DNA of 64,000 nt from CF-13 sp036782775 (lineage in GTDB: Bacteria; Chloroflexota; Dormibacteria; CF-121): NCBI GenBank assembly GCA_036782775.1, contig DAIPYJ010000009.1:7124-71123 (forward strand). Direction: 5' to 3'. Position 1 is the stretch's first letter; each line of letters opens with the position of its first letter. Positions 24,290 to 32,755 of the stretch are shown here, in pieces. A model generated the notes under the pieces. The model worked only from the letters and a program-made list of their open reading frames with translations. It was not told the DNA's origin and ran no database searches. The translations under genes and the position numbers were made by a program.

Positions 24290-25274
24290 GCCTGGCGCAC
24301 CACTGAGCGGCCCCTCGCAACCGCGGTCGGTCGCGTTCGTCTTTCCAGGTCAGGGCTCGCAATACGTCGGCATGGGCAAGGCGCTGTGCGAGGTCTCGGA
24401 AACCGCCCGCCGTGTATTCCGCCGCGCCGATGAAATCCTCGGATTCGCGCTCAGCAAGCTATGTTTCGAGGGACCGGAGCCCGAGCTCAACGACACGATC
24501 AACGCCCAGCCCGCCATCCTGACGGTGAGCGTTGCCTGCCTCAGCGTCCTTCGCGAGCGCTGGCAGGCGACCGGCGAATCTGTGGCCCCCCAATACGTCG
24601 CAGGGCACAGCCTGGGTGAGTTCACGGCGCTGGTCGCGGCCGACGTCATCGATTTCGATACCGCGCTCGTCCTGGTTCGCGAGCGGGGACGCCTGATGAA
24701 GGAAAACGGCCTGGAACGTCCGGGGGGGATGCTCGCCGTGATCGGTCTAGACCGCGATGCGCTGGAGGAAGTCGTCGCCGAAGCGGCCAGTGCGGGCGTG
24801 ATCACGCTGGCGAACGCCAACTCGCCGGGGCAGTCGGTGCTGTCGGGCGAAGCCGCGGCACTCGATCGTGCTGCCGAGTTAGCGAAGGCACGAGGCGCCG
24901 CCCGCGTGGTGCGCCTGCCGATCACGATCGCCTCGCACTCGCCGCTGATGGCTCGAGCCGCGGCCCAGTTCAGTGAGATTGTGGCCCGGCTGCCCCTGCG
25001 CCAACCGCGCATCCCGATCGTGGCCAACATCACCGGCCAGATCCTGACCAGCGCCGACGACATCCGCAAGGAACTCGGTGACCATATCCTCAAGCCGGTC
25101 CAGTGGACGGCCTCAGTCGTCGAGATGGTGACTCGGGGTAGCGCCGAGTTTCTCGAAATCGGCCCGGGTCAGGTGCTTACAGGGCTGATTCGACGCATCT
25201 CTCAGGAAGCTCGCGTGATTACGCTCAACGATCGCGAGCTGGCTCGGGCGCTGCCGCCGTCCCGGCTGGGATGA
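24279..25274 (+). CDS. fabD: Malonyl CoA-ACP transacylase, apparent CTG start
   Basis: Transfers malonyl from CoA to ACP. The core is complete: FVFPGQGSQYVGMGK (oxyanion-loop Gln), AGHSLGEFTALVAA (nucleophile Ser), VRERGRLM (Arg), ITIASHSPLMARAA (His). The first ATG (24372) would remove FPGQGSQYVGM, so translation must begin earlier. Between the in-frame stop at 24264 and this motif there is no ATG, GTG or TTG. The best candidates are CTG at 24279 (overlapping acpP by 11 bases, behind AAAGGAAAGG) or CTG at 24303. About 331 residues from 24279. The stop overlaps the next fabF by four bases. Confidence 0.85.
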   Translation: MSPEPGAPLSGPSQPRSVAFVFPGQGSQYVGMGKALCEVSETARRVFRRADEILGFALSKLCFEGPEPELNDTINAQPAILTVSVACLSVLRERWQATGESVAPQYVAGHSLGEFTALVAADVIDFDTALVLVRERGRLMKENGLERPGGMLAVIGLDRDALEEVVAEAASAGVITLANANSPGQSVLSGEAAALDRAAELAKARGAARVVRLPITIASHSPLMARAAAQFSEIVARLPLRQPRIPIVANITGQILTSADDIRKELGDHILKPVQWTASVVEMVTRGSAEFLEIGPGQVLTGLIRRISQEARVITLNDRELARALPPSRLG

Positions 25275-26500
25275 AGCGCGTCGTCGTCACCGGAGTGGGC
25301 GCCGTCACGCCCGTTGGGCTCGATGCGCCGAGCACCTGGGCCGCCATGCTCGAGGGCCAGTCCGGCGTGGGCAAGGTGACCCAGTTCGACGCCAGCGAAT
25401 ATCCCGTGCAGATTGCCGGCGAAGTCAAAGGCTTCGACGCCACCGGACGAATCGAACCCAAAGAACTGCGCCGAATGGACCGCTACGCGCAGCTTGCCGT
25501 GATCTCGGCCCAGGAAGCGTGGGCCGATGCCGGTCTGGCCAAGGACGGCGTCCGGGACGAGATCGGCGTCGTCTACGGGAGTGCTGCCGGGGGCCTTGGC
25601 GTAATGCTCGAGCAGCAGCGAATCCTGACCGAGCGCGGGCTGAAGCGCGTGAGCCCGACCTTCATTCAGAACATGCTGACAGACACCGCATCCGGCCATA
25701 TCGCGATTGCGTTGGGGCTTCGCGGCCCCAACATGGCTGTGGTATCCGCGTGCGCGACCGGCAGCGGCGCCGTGGGTGAGGCGTTCGAGACGGTCCGGCG
25801 CGGCGACGCCGCCGCCGTGATCTCCGGCGGGTCCGAGGCGGCGCTGGTGCCGTTGATCTATGCAGGGTTCTGCGCGATGCGCGCCCTGGCGCAGCATGAA
25901 GATCCGACCCAGGCATCCCGACCGTTCGATCGAGACCGAAACGGCTTCGTGATCTCGGAGGGGGCGGGTGCCCTCGTGCTTGAGGAACTCGATCACGCCC
26001 GCGAGCGGGGGGCACGCATCTACGCCGAGGTGATCGGCTACGGCTCGAGCAATGACGCCTTCGACATGGCCGCGCCCGCCGGCGGCGACGGCGCCTACCT
26101 GACGATGGCCCGCGCGTTAAGAAAAGCCGAGCTCGAACCCGATCGCGTCAGCTATATCAACGCGCATGGGACCGGCACGCCGCTCAATGACAAGTTCGAG
26201 ACGGACGCCATCCATCGGGTCTTTGGCGAGCACGCCAAGCGGATGCCGGTGAGCAGCACCAAATCGATGACCGGGCACATGATGGGGGCGTCGGGAGCCG
26301 TCGAGGCGGTGGTCTGCACGCTGGCGATCCGCGATCAGATCATTCCGCCGACCATCAACCTGCAGAACCCTGATCCGGAGTGCGATCTCGACTACGTCCC
26401 CGGTGAGGCGCGCCGCGCGGAGATCGACGTGGCGCTCTCGAACTCGTTCGGGCTGGGCGGCCACAACGCCAGCGTCATCCTGGCGCGCTTCCAGGACTGA
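25271..26500 (+). CDS. fabF: 3-oxoacyl-ACP synthase II (KAS II)
   Basis: 409-residue condensing enzyme, MKRVVVTGVGAVTPVGLDAP. Catalytic residues are present: Cys in AVVSACATGSGAVGEAF, His in YINAHGTGTPLND, His in SSTKSMTGHMMGASGAVEA. The ATGA overlap with fabD at 25271-25274 shows operon organisation acpP-fabD-fabF. No fabG, fabZ or fabI is in the window. It is the canonical FabF by position. Confidence 0.95.
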   Translation: MKRVVVTGVGAVTPVGLDAPSTWAAMLEGQSGVGKVTQFDASEYPVQIAGEVKGFDATGRIEPKELRRMDRYAQLAVISAQEAWADAGLAKDGVRDEIGVVYGSAAGGLGVMLEQQRILTERGLKRVSPTFIQNMLTDTASGHIAIALGLRGPNMAVVSACATGSGAVGEAFETVRRGDAAAVISGGSEAALVPLIYAGFCAMRALAQHEDPTQASRPFDRDRNGFVISEGAGALVLEELDHARERGARIYAEVIGYGSSNDAFDMAAPAGGDGAYLTMARALRKAELEPDRVSYINAHGTGTPLNDKFETDAIHRVFGEHAKRMPVSSTKSMTGHMMGASGAVEAVVCTLAIRDQIIPPTINLQNPDPECDLDYVPGEARRAEIDVALSNSFGLGGHNASVILARFQD

Positions 26501-26604
26501 TTTTTGGAGGCGGTTTTCGTATTCGGGCTGAATACGAGCGTGTGCTATCATCAGGCGGATTTTTGGGGCGCGGCGGCTTTCAGCTGCAAGCAAAGGAGAA
26601 TGTC

Positions 26605-26751
26605 ATGGCGGTCACCGGATATTGCCTGAAGTGCAAGAAGAAGGTCGACATCAAGAACCCGCAGCAAATCACGATGAAAAACGGCAAGCCGGCCACCACC
26701 GGTGAATGCCCGACCTGCGGCACCAAGATCTACAAGATCGGCAAAGCCTAA
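26605..26751 (+). CDS. DUF5679 zinc-ribbon protein
   Basis: A 48-residue protein, MAVTGYCLKCKKKVDIKNPQ, ending CPTCGTKIYKIGKA. The two CxxC pairs form a zinc ribbon. This matches the small DUF5679 family seen in Chloroflexota and relatives. The ATG at 26605 follows AAAGGAGAA at good spacing, and an ORF extension upstream is rejected. A TATCAT -10-like element near 26546 gives a leader of about 50 bases. The gene ends in a strong terminator. Function unknown; it may bind nucleic acid or a ribosome. Confidence 0.85.
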   Translation: MAVTGYCLKCKKKVDIKNPQQITMKNGKPATTGECPTCGTKIYKIGKA

Positions 26752-26770
26752 CTAACCGCTACCAAGTTTG

Positions 26771-26802
26771 GACAGCCGGTGATAAACCGGCTGTCTTGCT
26801 TT
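26771..26802 (+). terminator. Rho-independent terminator after DUF5679 gene
   Basis: GACAGCCGGT (26771-26780) pairs with ACCGGCTGTC (26786-26795), a 10-bp stem with a short GATAA loop, followed by TTGCTTT. It separates the plus-strand DUF5679 gene from the convergent TrkA gene that ends at 26808. Confidence 0.85.
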
Positions 26803-26807
26803 AGGGG

Positions 26808-27254
26808 CTAGCCCTGGCTCGCTGACCGGCCCGCCGGCTCCTTGCCGGCCAATTCGGACTCGATGAGATCGAGCAGGACCTCGGTCGCACTCAGCGTGAC
26901 ATCCACGCCCAGCGTCTTGAAGATCCGCACGTTGGCCGGGTTGTTGACGCGCGCCACCGTCTTGGCGACGTGGAACTTGCGCTTGGCGAGCTGGCAGGAG
27001 ACCAGGTTGTCTTCGTCATCTCCGGTCACGGCCACGACCACATCCGCCCGTTCCATGCCGGTGGTCGCGAGGAAGGCCATCTCGTCGCCGTCGCCCACCA
27101 TCACGATCTCACCCAGAACCGAGTTCAGGACCTCCGCCCGGCGGGGATCCTTCTCGATCAGGGTCACCTCGTAACCGCGGTCGAGCAGGTGCTTGCTCAG
27201 GTAGTAGCCGACCTTGCCGCCCCCGACCACGATCACGTACATGGGGTCGCTCAT
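26808..27254 (-). CDS. TrkA-N domain protein (potassium uptake regulatory subunit)
   Basis: A 148-residue Rossmann-fold RCK protein: MYVIVVGGGKVGYYLSKHLL (NAD-binding GGGKVG), VTLIEKDP and MVGDGDEMAFLATTGMERAD. It binds NAD(H) or nucleotide and gates a K+ transporter as a cytosolic ring. Only the N-domain is present, without a TrkA-C domain. It overlaps the preceding TrkA gene by four bases, so the two form a tandem pair as in TrkA-type systems. The membrane TrkH/Ktr pore is not in the window. Confidence 0.9.
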   Translation of the reverse strand: MSDPMYVIVVGGGKVGYYLSKHLLDRGYEVTLIEKDPRRAEVLNSVLGEIVMVGDGDEMAFLATTGMERADVVVAVTGDDEDNLVSCQLAKRKFHVAKTVARVNNPANVRIFKTLGVDVTLSATEVLLDLIESELAGKEPAGRSASQG

Positions 27255-27649
27255 CCTCTCAGCATGGCATGAATCTGGCGGGCCCCGGAGAGGGTAGGCG
27301 ACACGGTCTCGAGACCCAGTTCCCGAAAAACGTCTTCCCGGATCGGATCGTAAATCCGGGTGATCACCCGTGGCACCTTGAAGATCTTCTGCGCGATCTG
27401 CGCCGCCATGATATTGCGGTTGTCGCCATTGGTCAGGGAGGCGAAGCCGTCCGCGTTTTCGATCCCGGCCTGCCGCAGGACGTCTTCGTCGATGCCGTTT
27501 CCCAGCACCATCTCACCGTTGAAGTCGCTCCCCAGCCTGTCGAATGCCTGCCGCCGATTGTCGATCACGGTGACGCGGTGCCCGGCTTTCGCCAGAGCCG
27601 TCGCGACCATCGCCCCGACGCGGCCGCAGCCGACGATGAGGATCTTCAT
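27251..27649 (-). CDS. TrkA-N domain protein (first of a tandem pair)
   Basis: A 132-residue RCK N-domain, MKILIVGCGRVGAMVATALA, with VTVIDNRRQAFDRL, VLGNGIDEDVLRQAG and SLTNGDNRNIMAAQIAQ. It ends ARQIHAMLRG without TrkA-C. It is translationally coupled (ATGA) to the second TrkA protein, suggesting a hetero-oligomeric gating ring for an unlinked K+ transporter. It is preceded by a metallophosphoesterase gene 23 bases upstream in the same direction. Confidence 0.9.
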   Translation of the reverse strand: MKILIVGCGRVGAMVATALAKAGHRVTVIDNRRQAFDRLGSDFNGEMVLGNGIDEDVLRQAGIENADGFASLTNGDNRNIMAAQIAQKIFKVPRVITRIYDPIREDVFRELGLETVSPTLSGARQIHAMLRG

Positions 27650-27672
27650 GAAGTGGAAGCCACATTCTACGG

Positions 27673-28380
27673 TCAGCGTCCGAGCATCAAGCGCGCCGCC
27701 TCGACCTCGGGCAAACCGGCGGCGCGGATCTTCTCCTGGGTCGCCGCAATGTCGTAGGGCACCCGGTGAAACTGGACCGCAGGGCCCGCCAGATCGAGCA
27801 GGGCGAAGGCGGCGTCGGGATTGCCGTCCCGCGGCTGGCCGACACTGCCCGGGTTGACCAGCGCGGCCTGTGGCAGCGGGATCCACGGTCCGGGCTCCGG
27901 AATCTGCTCGCCATCTTCCGTGAAGATCCGGGGCAGGTGCGTGTGGCCGAAGAAGCAGAAGCGCCGCCCGAGCGCCAACAGGATCTCAAGCGCCTGCAGC
28001 TCCTCGAGGATGTATTCCCATACGTACGGTTTTCGCGGGCTGCCGTGGACGTAACGGTGGCGCTCGAGCCGTCCGAACCGGGGAAGCGCCGCCAGGTAAC
28101 GCCGGCTTTGTGGGGTTAGAACTTCGGCCGTCCAGCGCGCCGCGGCGGCGGCGTGCGGATTGAACCAGTCGAGCAGCGACGGATCGAGCATGGCAGCGTC
28201 GTGATTGCCCATCACGGCTCGGGCGCGCAGCCGACGCAGCCGGTCGATCACGGCATTTGGATCCGGACCGTAGCCGACGATATCGCCCAACACCAGGACG
28301 CGATCGACCGATGGCATGGCCGCGAGCACGGCGTCGAGCGCCTCGATGTTGCTGTGGATATCGGAGACCAGGCCGATCAG
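27673..28380 (-). CDS. Metallophosphoesterase, YfcE/ApaH-like, apparent CTG start
   Basis: About 235 residues of the calcineurin-like fold: LIGLVSDIHSNIEALDAVL (DxH), VLVLGDIVGYGPDP (GDxxxxG), AVMGNHDAAM (GNHD) and CFFGHTHLPRIF (GHTH), then a terminal NPGSVGQPRDG. It probably hydrolyses a phosphodiester; the substrate is unknown. The frame has no ATG, GTG or TTG between the upstream shadow ATG at 28497 and the DxH motif, so a CTG at 28380 is the most natural start, giving MIGLVSDIHSN. It follows the AI-2E-type permease by 16 bases. Confidence 0.85.
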   Translation of the reverse strand: MIGLVSDIHSNIEALDAVLAAMPSVDRVLVLGDIVGYGPDPNAVIDRLRRLRARAVMGNHDAAMLDPSLLDWFNPHAAAAARWTAEVLTPQSRRYLAALPRFGRLERHRYVHGSPRKPYVWEYILEELQALEILLALGRRFCFFGHTHLPRIFTEDGEQIPEPGPWIPLPQAALVNPGSVGQPRDGNPDAAFALLDLAGPAVQFHRVPYDIAATQEKIRAAGLPEVEAARLMLGR

Positions 28381-28396
28381 CGGCCCGGTCGAGGCG

Positions 28397-29455
28397 TCAG
28401 GCGTAGACGCGCTCGTGCGCGTAGAGGAAGAGAATGCGCAACGCGGCGGCGACCGGGACCGCGATGAAGAGCCCGAGGATGCCGCCCAGGTAGCCACCGA
28501 CGACGAAGGCGATGATGATCAGCATCGGGCTGAGGTGGACGGCGTCGCCGAAGACCTTGGGGGAGACAAAGTTGTAGATGACGTTCGAGATCACGAAGTA
28601 GATGACGAGCACCAGAATGACCTCGCCCGAGGAGTGCGAGGTGAAGGCCGCGACAGCGACCGCCGGGATGGCGCCGAGGAAGGGCCCGATGAAGGGAATG
28701 AAGGCGGTGACGCCGGCAACGATGCCCAGGGCAAGCGAGTAGGGGACGCCGACGAGCCACATCGCGATCCCGGTGATCAGGCCAACCAGGGCGCAGATCA
28801 CCACCTGGCCGCGCATGTAGGCGCCCAGCATGCGATAGATGTCGGCGGCAAGCTCGCCGGCGTCAGTTCGGTAGCCGTGCGGCACCAGTTCCTCGAAGAA
28901 GCGACGGATGGTGTGCGCGTCCTTGACGAGAAAGAAGGTCACGAGCAAAACGAGGATTCCCTGGAAGATCCAGTTGACCAGCATGAAGACGTTCTGCACC
29001 ACCGACGAGAGCTGGCCCGCAACCAGGCCGGGCAGGTTATGCATGGAGTCGTTGTAGGCCTGGCGTAGGTCGATCGGGATCCCGAGGATGGAGACAACGT
29101 GTTCGCGATCGGCAAGGTCCTGGAAGTAGCTGGCGATGGCAGGACCCTGAGCGACAAGCGAGACGAATTCCTGGCGGGCAATCGGATAGAGCCAGAAGGC
29201 AACTCCGCCGATGGTCGCGGCGATCAGGAAATACAGCGCGAGCACCGAAAGGGCACGCGGGACACGGCGCCGCTCGGCCGCGTTAACGGCCGGGTTGAGG
29301 ATGAGCGCCAGGATGACGGCCATCAAGAACGGCCCAAGGATGCCGCGGACGGCAAAGGCCAGCAGCACGCCCCCGGCCGCCAGGACGCCGAGAAAGACGA
29401 AGGCGCGGAAGTCACGGCTGCGCCATAGCTCTTCGATCCGCCGCCGCTGTATCAC
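28397..29455 (-). CDS. AI-2E family transporter (UPF0118 permease)
   Basis: A 352-residue membrane protein with about eight helices: FRAFVFLGVLAAGGVLLAFAV, GPFLMAVILALILNPAV, LYFLIAATIGGVAFWL, a long soluble region, then GILVLLVTFFLVKDAHTIRR, and the family signature AFIPFIGPFLGAIPAVAVAA. The family includes TqsA and sodium-proton antiporter-like members; the substrate here is unknown. GTG start at 29455. Part of a long minus-strand run from the HD-GYP fusion to the TrkA pair. Confidence 0.9.
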   Translation of the reverse strand: MIQRRRIEELWRSRDFRAFVFLGVLAAGGVLLAFAVRGILGPFLMAVILALILNPAVNAAERRRVPRALSVLALYFLIAATIGGVAFWLYPIARQEFVSLVAQGPAIASYFQDLADREHVVSILGIPIDLRQAYNDSMHNLPGLVAGQLSSVVQNVFMLVNWIFQGILVLLVTFFLVKDAHTIRRFFEELVPHGYRTDAGELAADIYRMLGAYMRGQVVICALVGLITGIAMWLVGVPYSLALGIVAGVTAFIPFIGPFLGAIPAVAVAAFTSHSSGEVILVLVIYFVISNVIYNFVSPKVFGDAVHLSPMLIIIAFVVGGYLGGILGLFIAVPVAAALRILFLYAHERVYA

Positions 29456-29521
29456 GCTTCGGTCACCCGAGAAGAAAAACGGGCGAGCTGGGGGCGCACC
29501 TGCGCGAAGATGGTCAAGGCG

Positions 29522-30112
29522 CTATTTTGCCGGACTCGGCGTTGGCACGGTGACGGCCGGACGAGGGCGGTGACTCCATCGGATGATGAGGTAGGCGATG
29601 CCACCGGCCATCAGGAGGTCGCCGATGCTCACCAGCGAGGTGCGACCCAGGATTCCGGGGATCTGAACAATGTCCCCCAGAAACCACAGCCCTTGCGGAT
29701 GCGGGAGCAAGACGTGCAGCGGATCGAGTCCCTGGCGGAGTGCCGGCAAGGCCCCGCCAGGAGTCGGCTCGAACCCCGCCGGGAGCAAGACGGGCATCCG
29801 GCCGCCAAACCAGAGGATGGCGGCGAGGTTCGATAGCAATCCGAGGCCGAAGACGATCGCGCCGGGGATCCGGCGGTTGAAGATGGCGACTCCGAGCAGC
29901 AACACCGCGCCGATGACGTTCAGGGGGCGCGCGGCATTGAGCGCCGCTTGTGAATGTGAGGTCCCTAAGAGCGCAACCGAGACCTTGGCGGCGAGCGCCG
30001 CGATTAACAGTTCGACGTGGCGAACCCGGAGCTGGGCCAGACGTCGAACATCGCCGCCGATGACCACCGCGATAACCAACGCGCCGGCGATGACGGCGAA
30101 AAAGAGAAACAT
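29522..30112 (-). CDS. DUF5317 family membrane protein
   Basis: 196 residues with about five hydrophobic segments (FLFFAVIAGALVIAVVIG, VELLIAALAAKVSVALL, GLGLLSNLAAILWFGGRMPVL) and the FGGRMPV motif that I associate with DUF5317. C-terminal VQIPGILGRTSLVSIGDLLM is also family-like. Function is unknown. The ATG at 30112 lies three bases from the stop of the HD-GYP-MFS gene, so the two are probably co-translated and may act in one membrane complex. Confidence 0.75.
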   Translation of the reverse strand: MFLFFAVIAGALVIAVVIGGDVRRLAQLRVRHVELLIAALAAKVSVALLGTSHSQAALNAARPLNVIGAVLLLGVAIFNRRIPGAIVFGLGLLSNLAAILWFGGRMPVLLPAGFEPTPGGALPALRQGLDPLHVLLPHPQGLWFLGDIVQIPGILGRTSLVSIGDLLMAGGIAYLIIRWSHRPRPAVTVPTPSPAK

Positions 30113-30115
30113 CGC

Positions 30116-32659
30116 TTAACCTGAGACGGCCTGAAGTCTCGACCGATCCCGCACGTCGTCGAGCGTCGCTTGCCGCAGATTCGGTGCCGCAAAACCCATG
30201 ACCGCGGTGACCATCAAGAGGAAGCCGGCGGCAACGAATACTGCCGCGGCCCCGGCACGATCCGTCAACGGTCCGGCCAGCGCCATACCGATCAGCAGCC
30301 CGGCCTGGGCCAGCAGGAAGCGGCTCGACATGACGCGGCCGCGAATGTAATCAGGGGCCTCTCGCTGGGTGAAGGAAATCAGCGGCACCAGGTAGATGGC
30401 GCTGGCGGCGCCGCAGAGAAAGAGCAGCAGCAACGCAATCGAGAAGTTTCGGAACAGCCCCGCCCCAAAGTATCCAGCTCCGATGCCGGCGATTCCAAAG
30501 ACGATCAGGCTTCCGGCGCGATAGGAGCGCAATAGATGCGGCACCGTTAGCGCTCCGATGGCGGCGCCTGCGCCGATCGCCGCTTCAAGCAAGCCGTAGC
30601 CAGCCGCCCCAGCGTTCAAGGGCCGATAGGCGAGGACCACCAGCGTGGGATACGTCATCCCCATGAAGATCGCGCTGAAGGTCGTGAGAATCATGGTGGC
30701 GCGCAGGCTCAGCTGCTGGCCGATAAAGCGCATTCCCGCCACGATGTCGTCGACGATGCGTAAATGCTTTTGCTCGCGTGTATGGGATTTGTCCGGTACC
30801 CCGAGCAAAGTTACGGCGGAAAACAGGTAGGTCCCCGCATCGATCAGGAAGAGCGGCGCCCAGCTGATCGCCGCGGCGATGATGCCAGCGAGCGAATAGC
30901 CGAGCAGTTCCATAAGGCGTTCAGACGACGTGATCAGTGTGTTGGCCTTGACCAGGTGTCTGGGTGGTACCAGGTTCGGAAGGATCGCCTGCTTGGCCGG
31001 ATTGAAGAATGTGCTCGCGGTGGCGGCCAGCATGATGGCAATAAAAGCTCCGGGGAGCCAGCGAACAGCGACGAACGGGATGGTCACCATCAGGACGGCG
31101 CGCGCCATGTCGGCGATGATCATCACGCGCTGACGGTTGAATCGGTCGACAACCGGTCCCGCGATCAAGCCAAAGGCGATGACGGGCACGACTCGAGCAA
31201 TCAGACCCAACGCCACGATCAAGGTGGACCGCGTCAGGACGAAGAGCATGATGGCCAGGCCGGTGATGTTCATCATGTCGCCGTAGTAGGAAACCGCCTG
31301 CCCCAGCCACAGCCGTCGGAAGCTGGGTGCGGCGAGCACTTCACGATAGGTGGGGCCAGTGTCGGGCTTGGCCACAGGCGGAATCTCAACCCCCCATCGT
31401 TCGCCCACGATTTTCTCCAGCGCCGTGATCACGTCTGGGTCGTACCAGGAACCGGCAAGCTGGCGCAGTTCGCGAATCGCTTCCGCCGGGGTTTTGACCG
31501 TGGGCCGAAACACACGCGCCTGAGTGATGGTGTCGAATGCATCGCAAGCATTCACGATCCGGGAGCCGAGCGGTATCTGGTCGCCTCTCAGGTTGTCCGG
31601 ATAACCCTTTCCATCCCAGCGCTCATGGTGATGCCTGACGATCTCGGACACACCCTTCTGTTCGGGATGCTCGGCGAGAATTTGCGCGCCTTCGACTGGG
31701 TGCGTCTTGATGATCTCGTACTCCTCCGGAGTCAGCTTCCCTGGCTTTAAGAGGATCGAGTCCGGAATGGCGATCTTTCCCAGGTCGTGAAGAATGCCGC
31801 CGACGCGGATGGTGTTGCAGTCGTCTTCGCTCAGCCCCATCATCCTGGCGATCGTTTCGCAGAGCTCGCCCACGCGCTGGGAGTGGCCGAAGGTCTGACC
31901 GTCGCGCTTGTCGACGACACGGCTCTGCATGATGAACGAGTCGCGGAGCCATTGGTCAAGCTTGGTCTGCTTCTGCAGGCTGGTCCGATAGACCAGCAGG
32001 GGACCGTAGAGGAGAAAGACAACCAGCCGGACTGGGCCGGTCTGGAGCAGGAAGACATAGATCAGATAGCCGATGACCGGCAGCGCGATATAGGTCAGCC
32101 AGCTTCCGGCGAAGGTGTTGCGAATGAGATGCCGCGGATCGGTGCCATTAAAGAGGGCGAAGAAGATGGCGACCAGACCAAGGTTCATGGAAACGATCGC
32201 CGCCACGATCAGCGGTTGAACGGCGTACCAGCTGAGGGGCAAATCGCTCAGCCTCGGCGCAAGCCCAACGGCGGCCAGGAAAAGACTCGGGATCCCGTAG
32301 ACGAGCGCAAACATGCCACGGGAGAACAGAAAAGTGCGCCAGGGGATGTTTTTGCCTGGAACCCGTTCGTCGGCGGTCCCGATGGCCGCCACCCACATCA
32401 CTGCCCAGGTCGGAAGGATCAGCAGGGCGCCGAAGAGCGGTGCCATTCCCACGGTCACATTCGCGCCTGTCCTCGTTTTCATCGGTGAGAGTGAGGAGAG
32501 AAAGGTGAGGACAACCAGGATGGCGGCGAGGAAGAGCACGTCATCGGTCCAGGAGTGGACCTGGCGTGGTGCCTGGATCCAGGTGAGGAGAGCCGCCAAC
32601 CCGAGTCCGGTGACGGCGACGGCCAGTGAATACGTGGTGAATAGCCGGGGCCGCGCCAT
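30116..32659 (-). CDS. HD-GYP phosphodiesterase fused to an MFS transporter
   Basis: An 847-residue polytopic protein. Residues about 1-225 hold six or more transmembrane helices. Residues about 250-420 are an HD-GYP domain: H259 (TFGHSQRVGE), HD at 291-292 (ILHDLGKIAIPD), HHHERWDGKGYPDN with GYP at 352-354, and SRIVNACDAFD. This domain normally hydrolyses cyclic-di-GMP. Residues about 445-830 form a 12-helix MFS/MFS_3-type permease (RRLWLGQAVSYYGD, DRFNRQRVMIIADMARA). The frame is continuous. Joining a second-messenger enzyme to a transporter suggests gating or export coupled to signal level, an inference. Confidence 0.85.
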   Translation of the reverse strand: MARPRLFTTYSLAVAVTGLGLAALLTWIQAPRQVHSWTDDVLFLAAILVVLTFLSSLSPMKTRTGANVTVGMAPLFGALLILPTWAVMWVAAIGTADERVPGKNIPWRTFLFSRGMFALVYGIPSLFLAAVGLAPRLSDLPLSWYAVQPLIVAAIVSMNLGLVAIFFALFNGTDPRHLIRNTFAGSWLTYIALPVIGYLIYVFLLQTGPVRLVVFLLYGPLLVYRTSLQKQTKLDQWLRDSFIMQSRVVDKRDGQTFGHSQRVGELCETIARMMGLSEDDCNTIRVGGILHDLGKIAIPDSILLKPGKLTPEEYEIIKTHPVEGAQILAEHPEQKGVSEIVRHHHERWDGKGYPDNLRGDQIPLGSRIVNACDAFDTITQARVFRPTVKTPAEAIRELRQLAGSWYDPDVITALEKIVGERWGVEIPPVAKPDTGPTYREVLAAPSFRRLWLGQAVSYYGDMMNITGLAIMLFVLTRSTLIVALGLIARVVPVIAFGLIAGPVVDRFNRQRVMIIADMARAVLMVTIPFVAVRWLPGAFIAIMLAATASTFFNPAKQAILPNLVPPRHLVKANTLITSSERLMELLGYSLAGIIAAAISWAPLFLIDAGTYLFSAVTLLGVPDKSHTREQKHLRIVDDIVAGMRFIGQQLSLRATMILTTFSAIFMGMTYPTLVVLAYRPLNAGAAGYGLLEAAIGAGAAIGALTVPHLLRSYRAGSLIVFGIAGIGAGYFGAGLFRNFSIALLLLFLCGAASAIYLVPLISFTQREAPDYIRGRVMSSRFLLAQAGLLIGMALAGPLTDRAGAAAVFVAAGFLLMVTAVMGFAAPNLRQATLDDVRDRSRLQAVSG

Positions 32660-32708
32660 TAGGTCCTCAGTATCTTAAAGAGGAATTCCGACCAATCAAT
32701 GCGGCAAG

Positions 32709-32740
32709 AAAAGAAAAAGCCCGGGCGTCCGCCCGGGCTT
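32709..32740 (-). terminator. Rho-independent terminator after the 24-residue peptide gene
   Basis: On the minus strand AAGCCCGGGC pairs with GCCCGGGCTT around a GGAC loop (plus strand 32718-32740), followed by TTTTTCTTTTCTT. It lies 15 bases after the stop codon at 32756 and ahead of the HD-GYP-MFS gene, which must then have its own promoter or depend on readthrough. Confidence 0.9.
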
Positions 32741-32755
32741 CTTCTAGCTGCGAAC

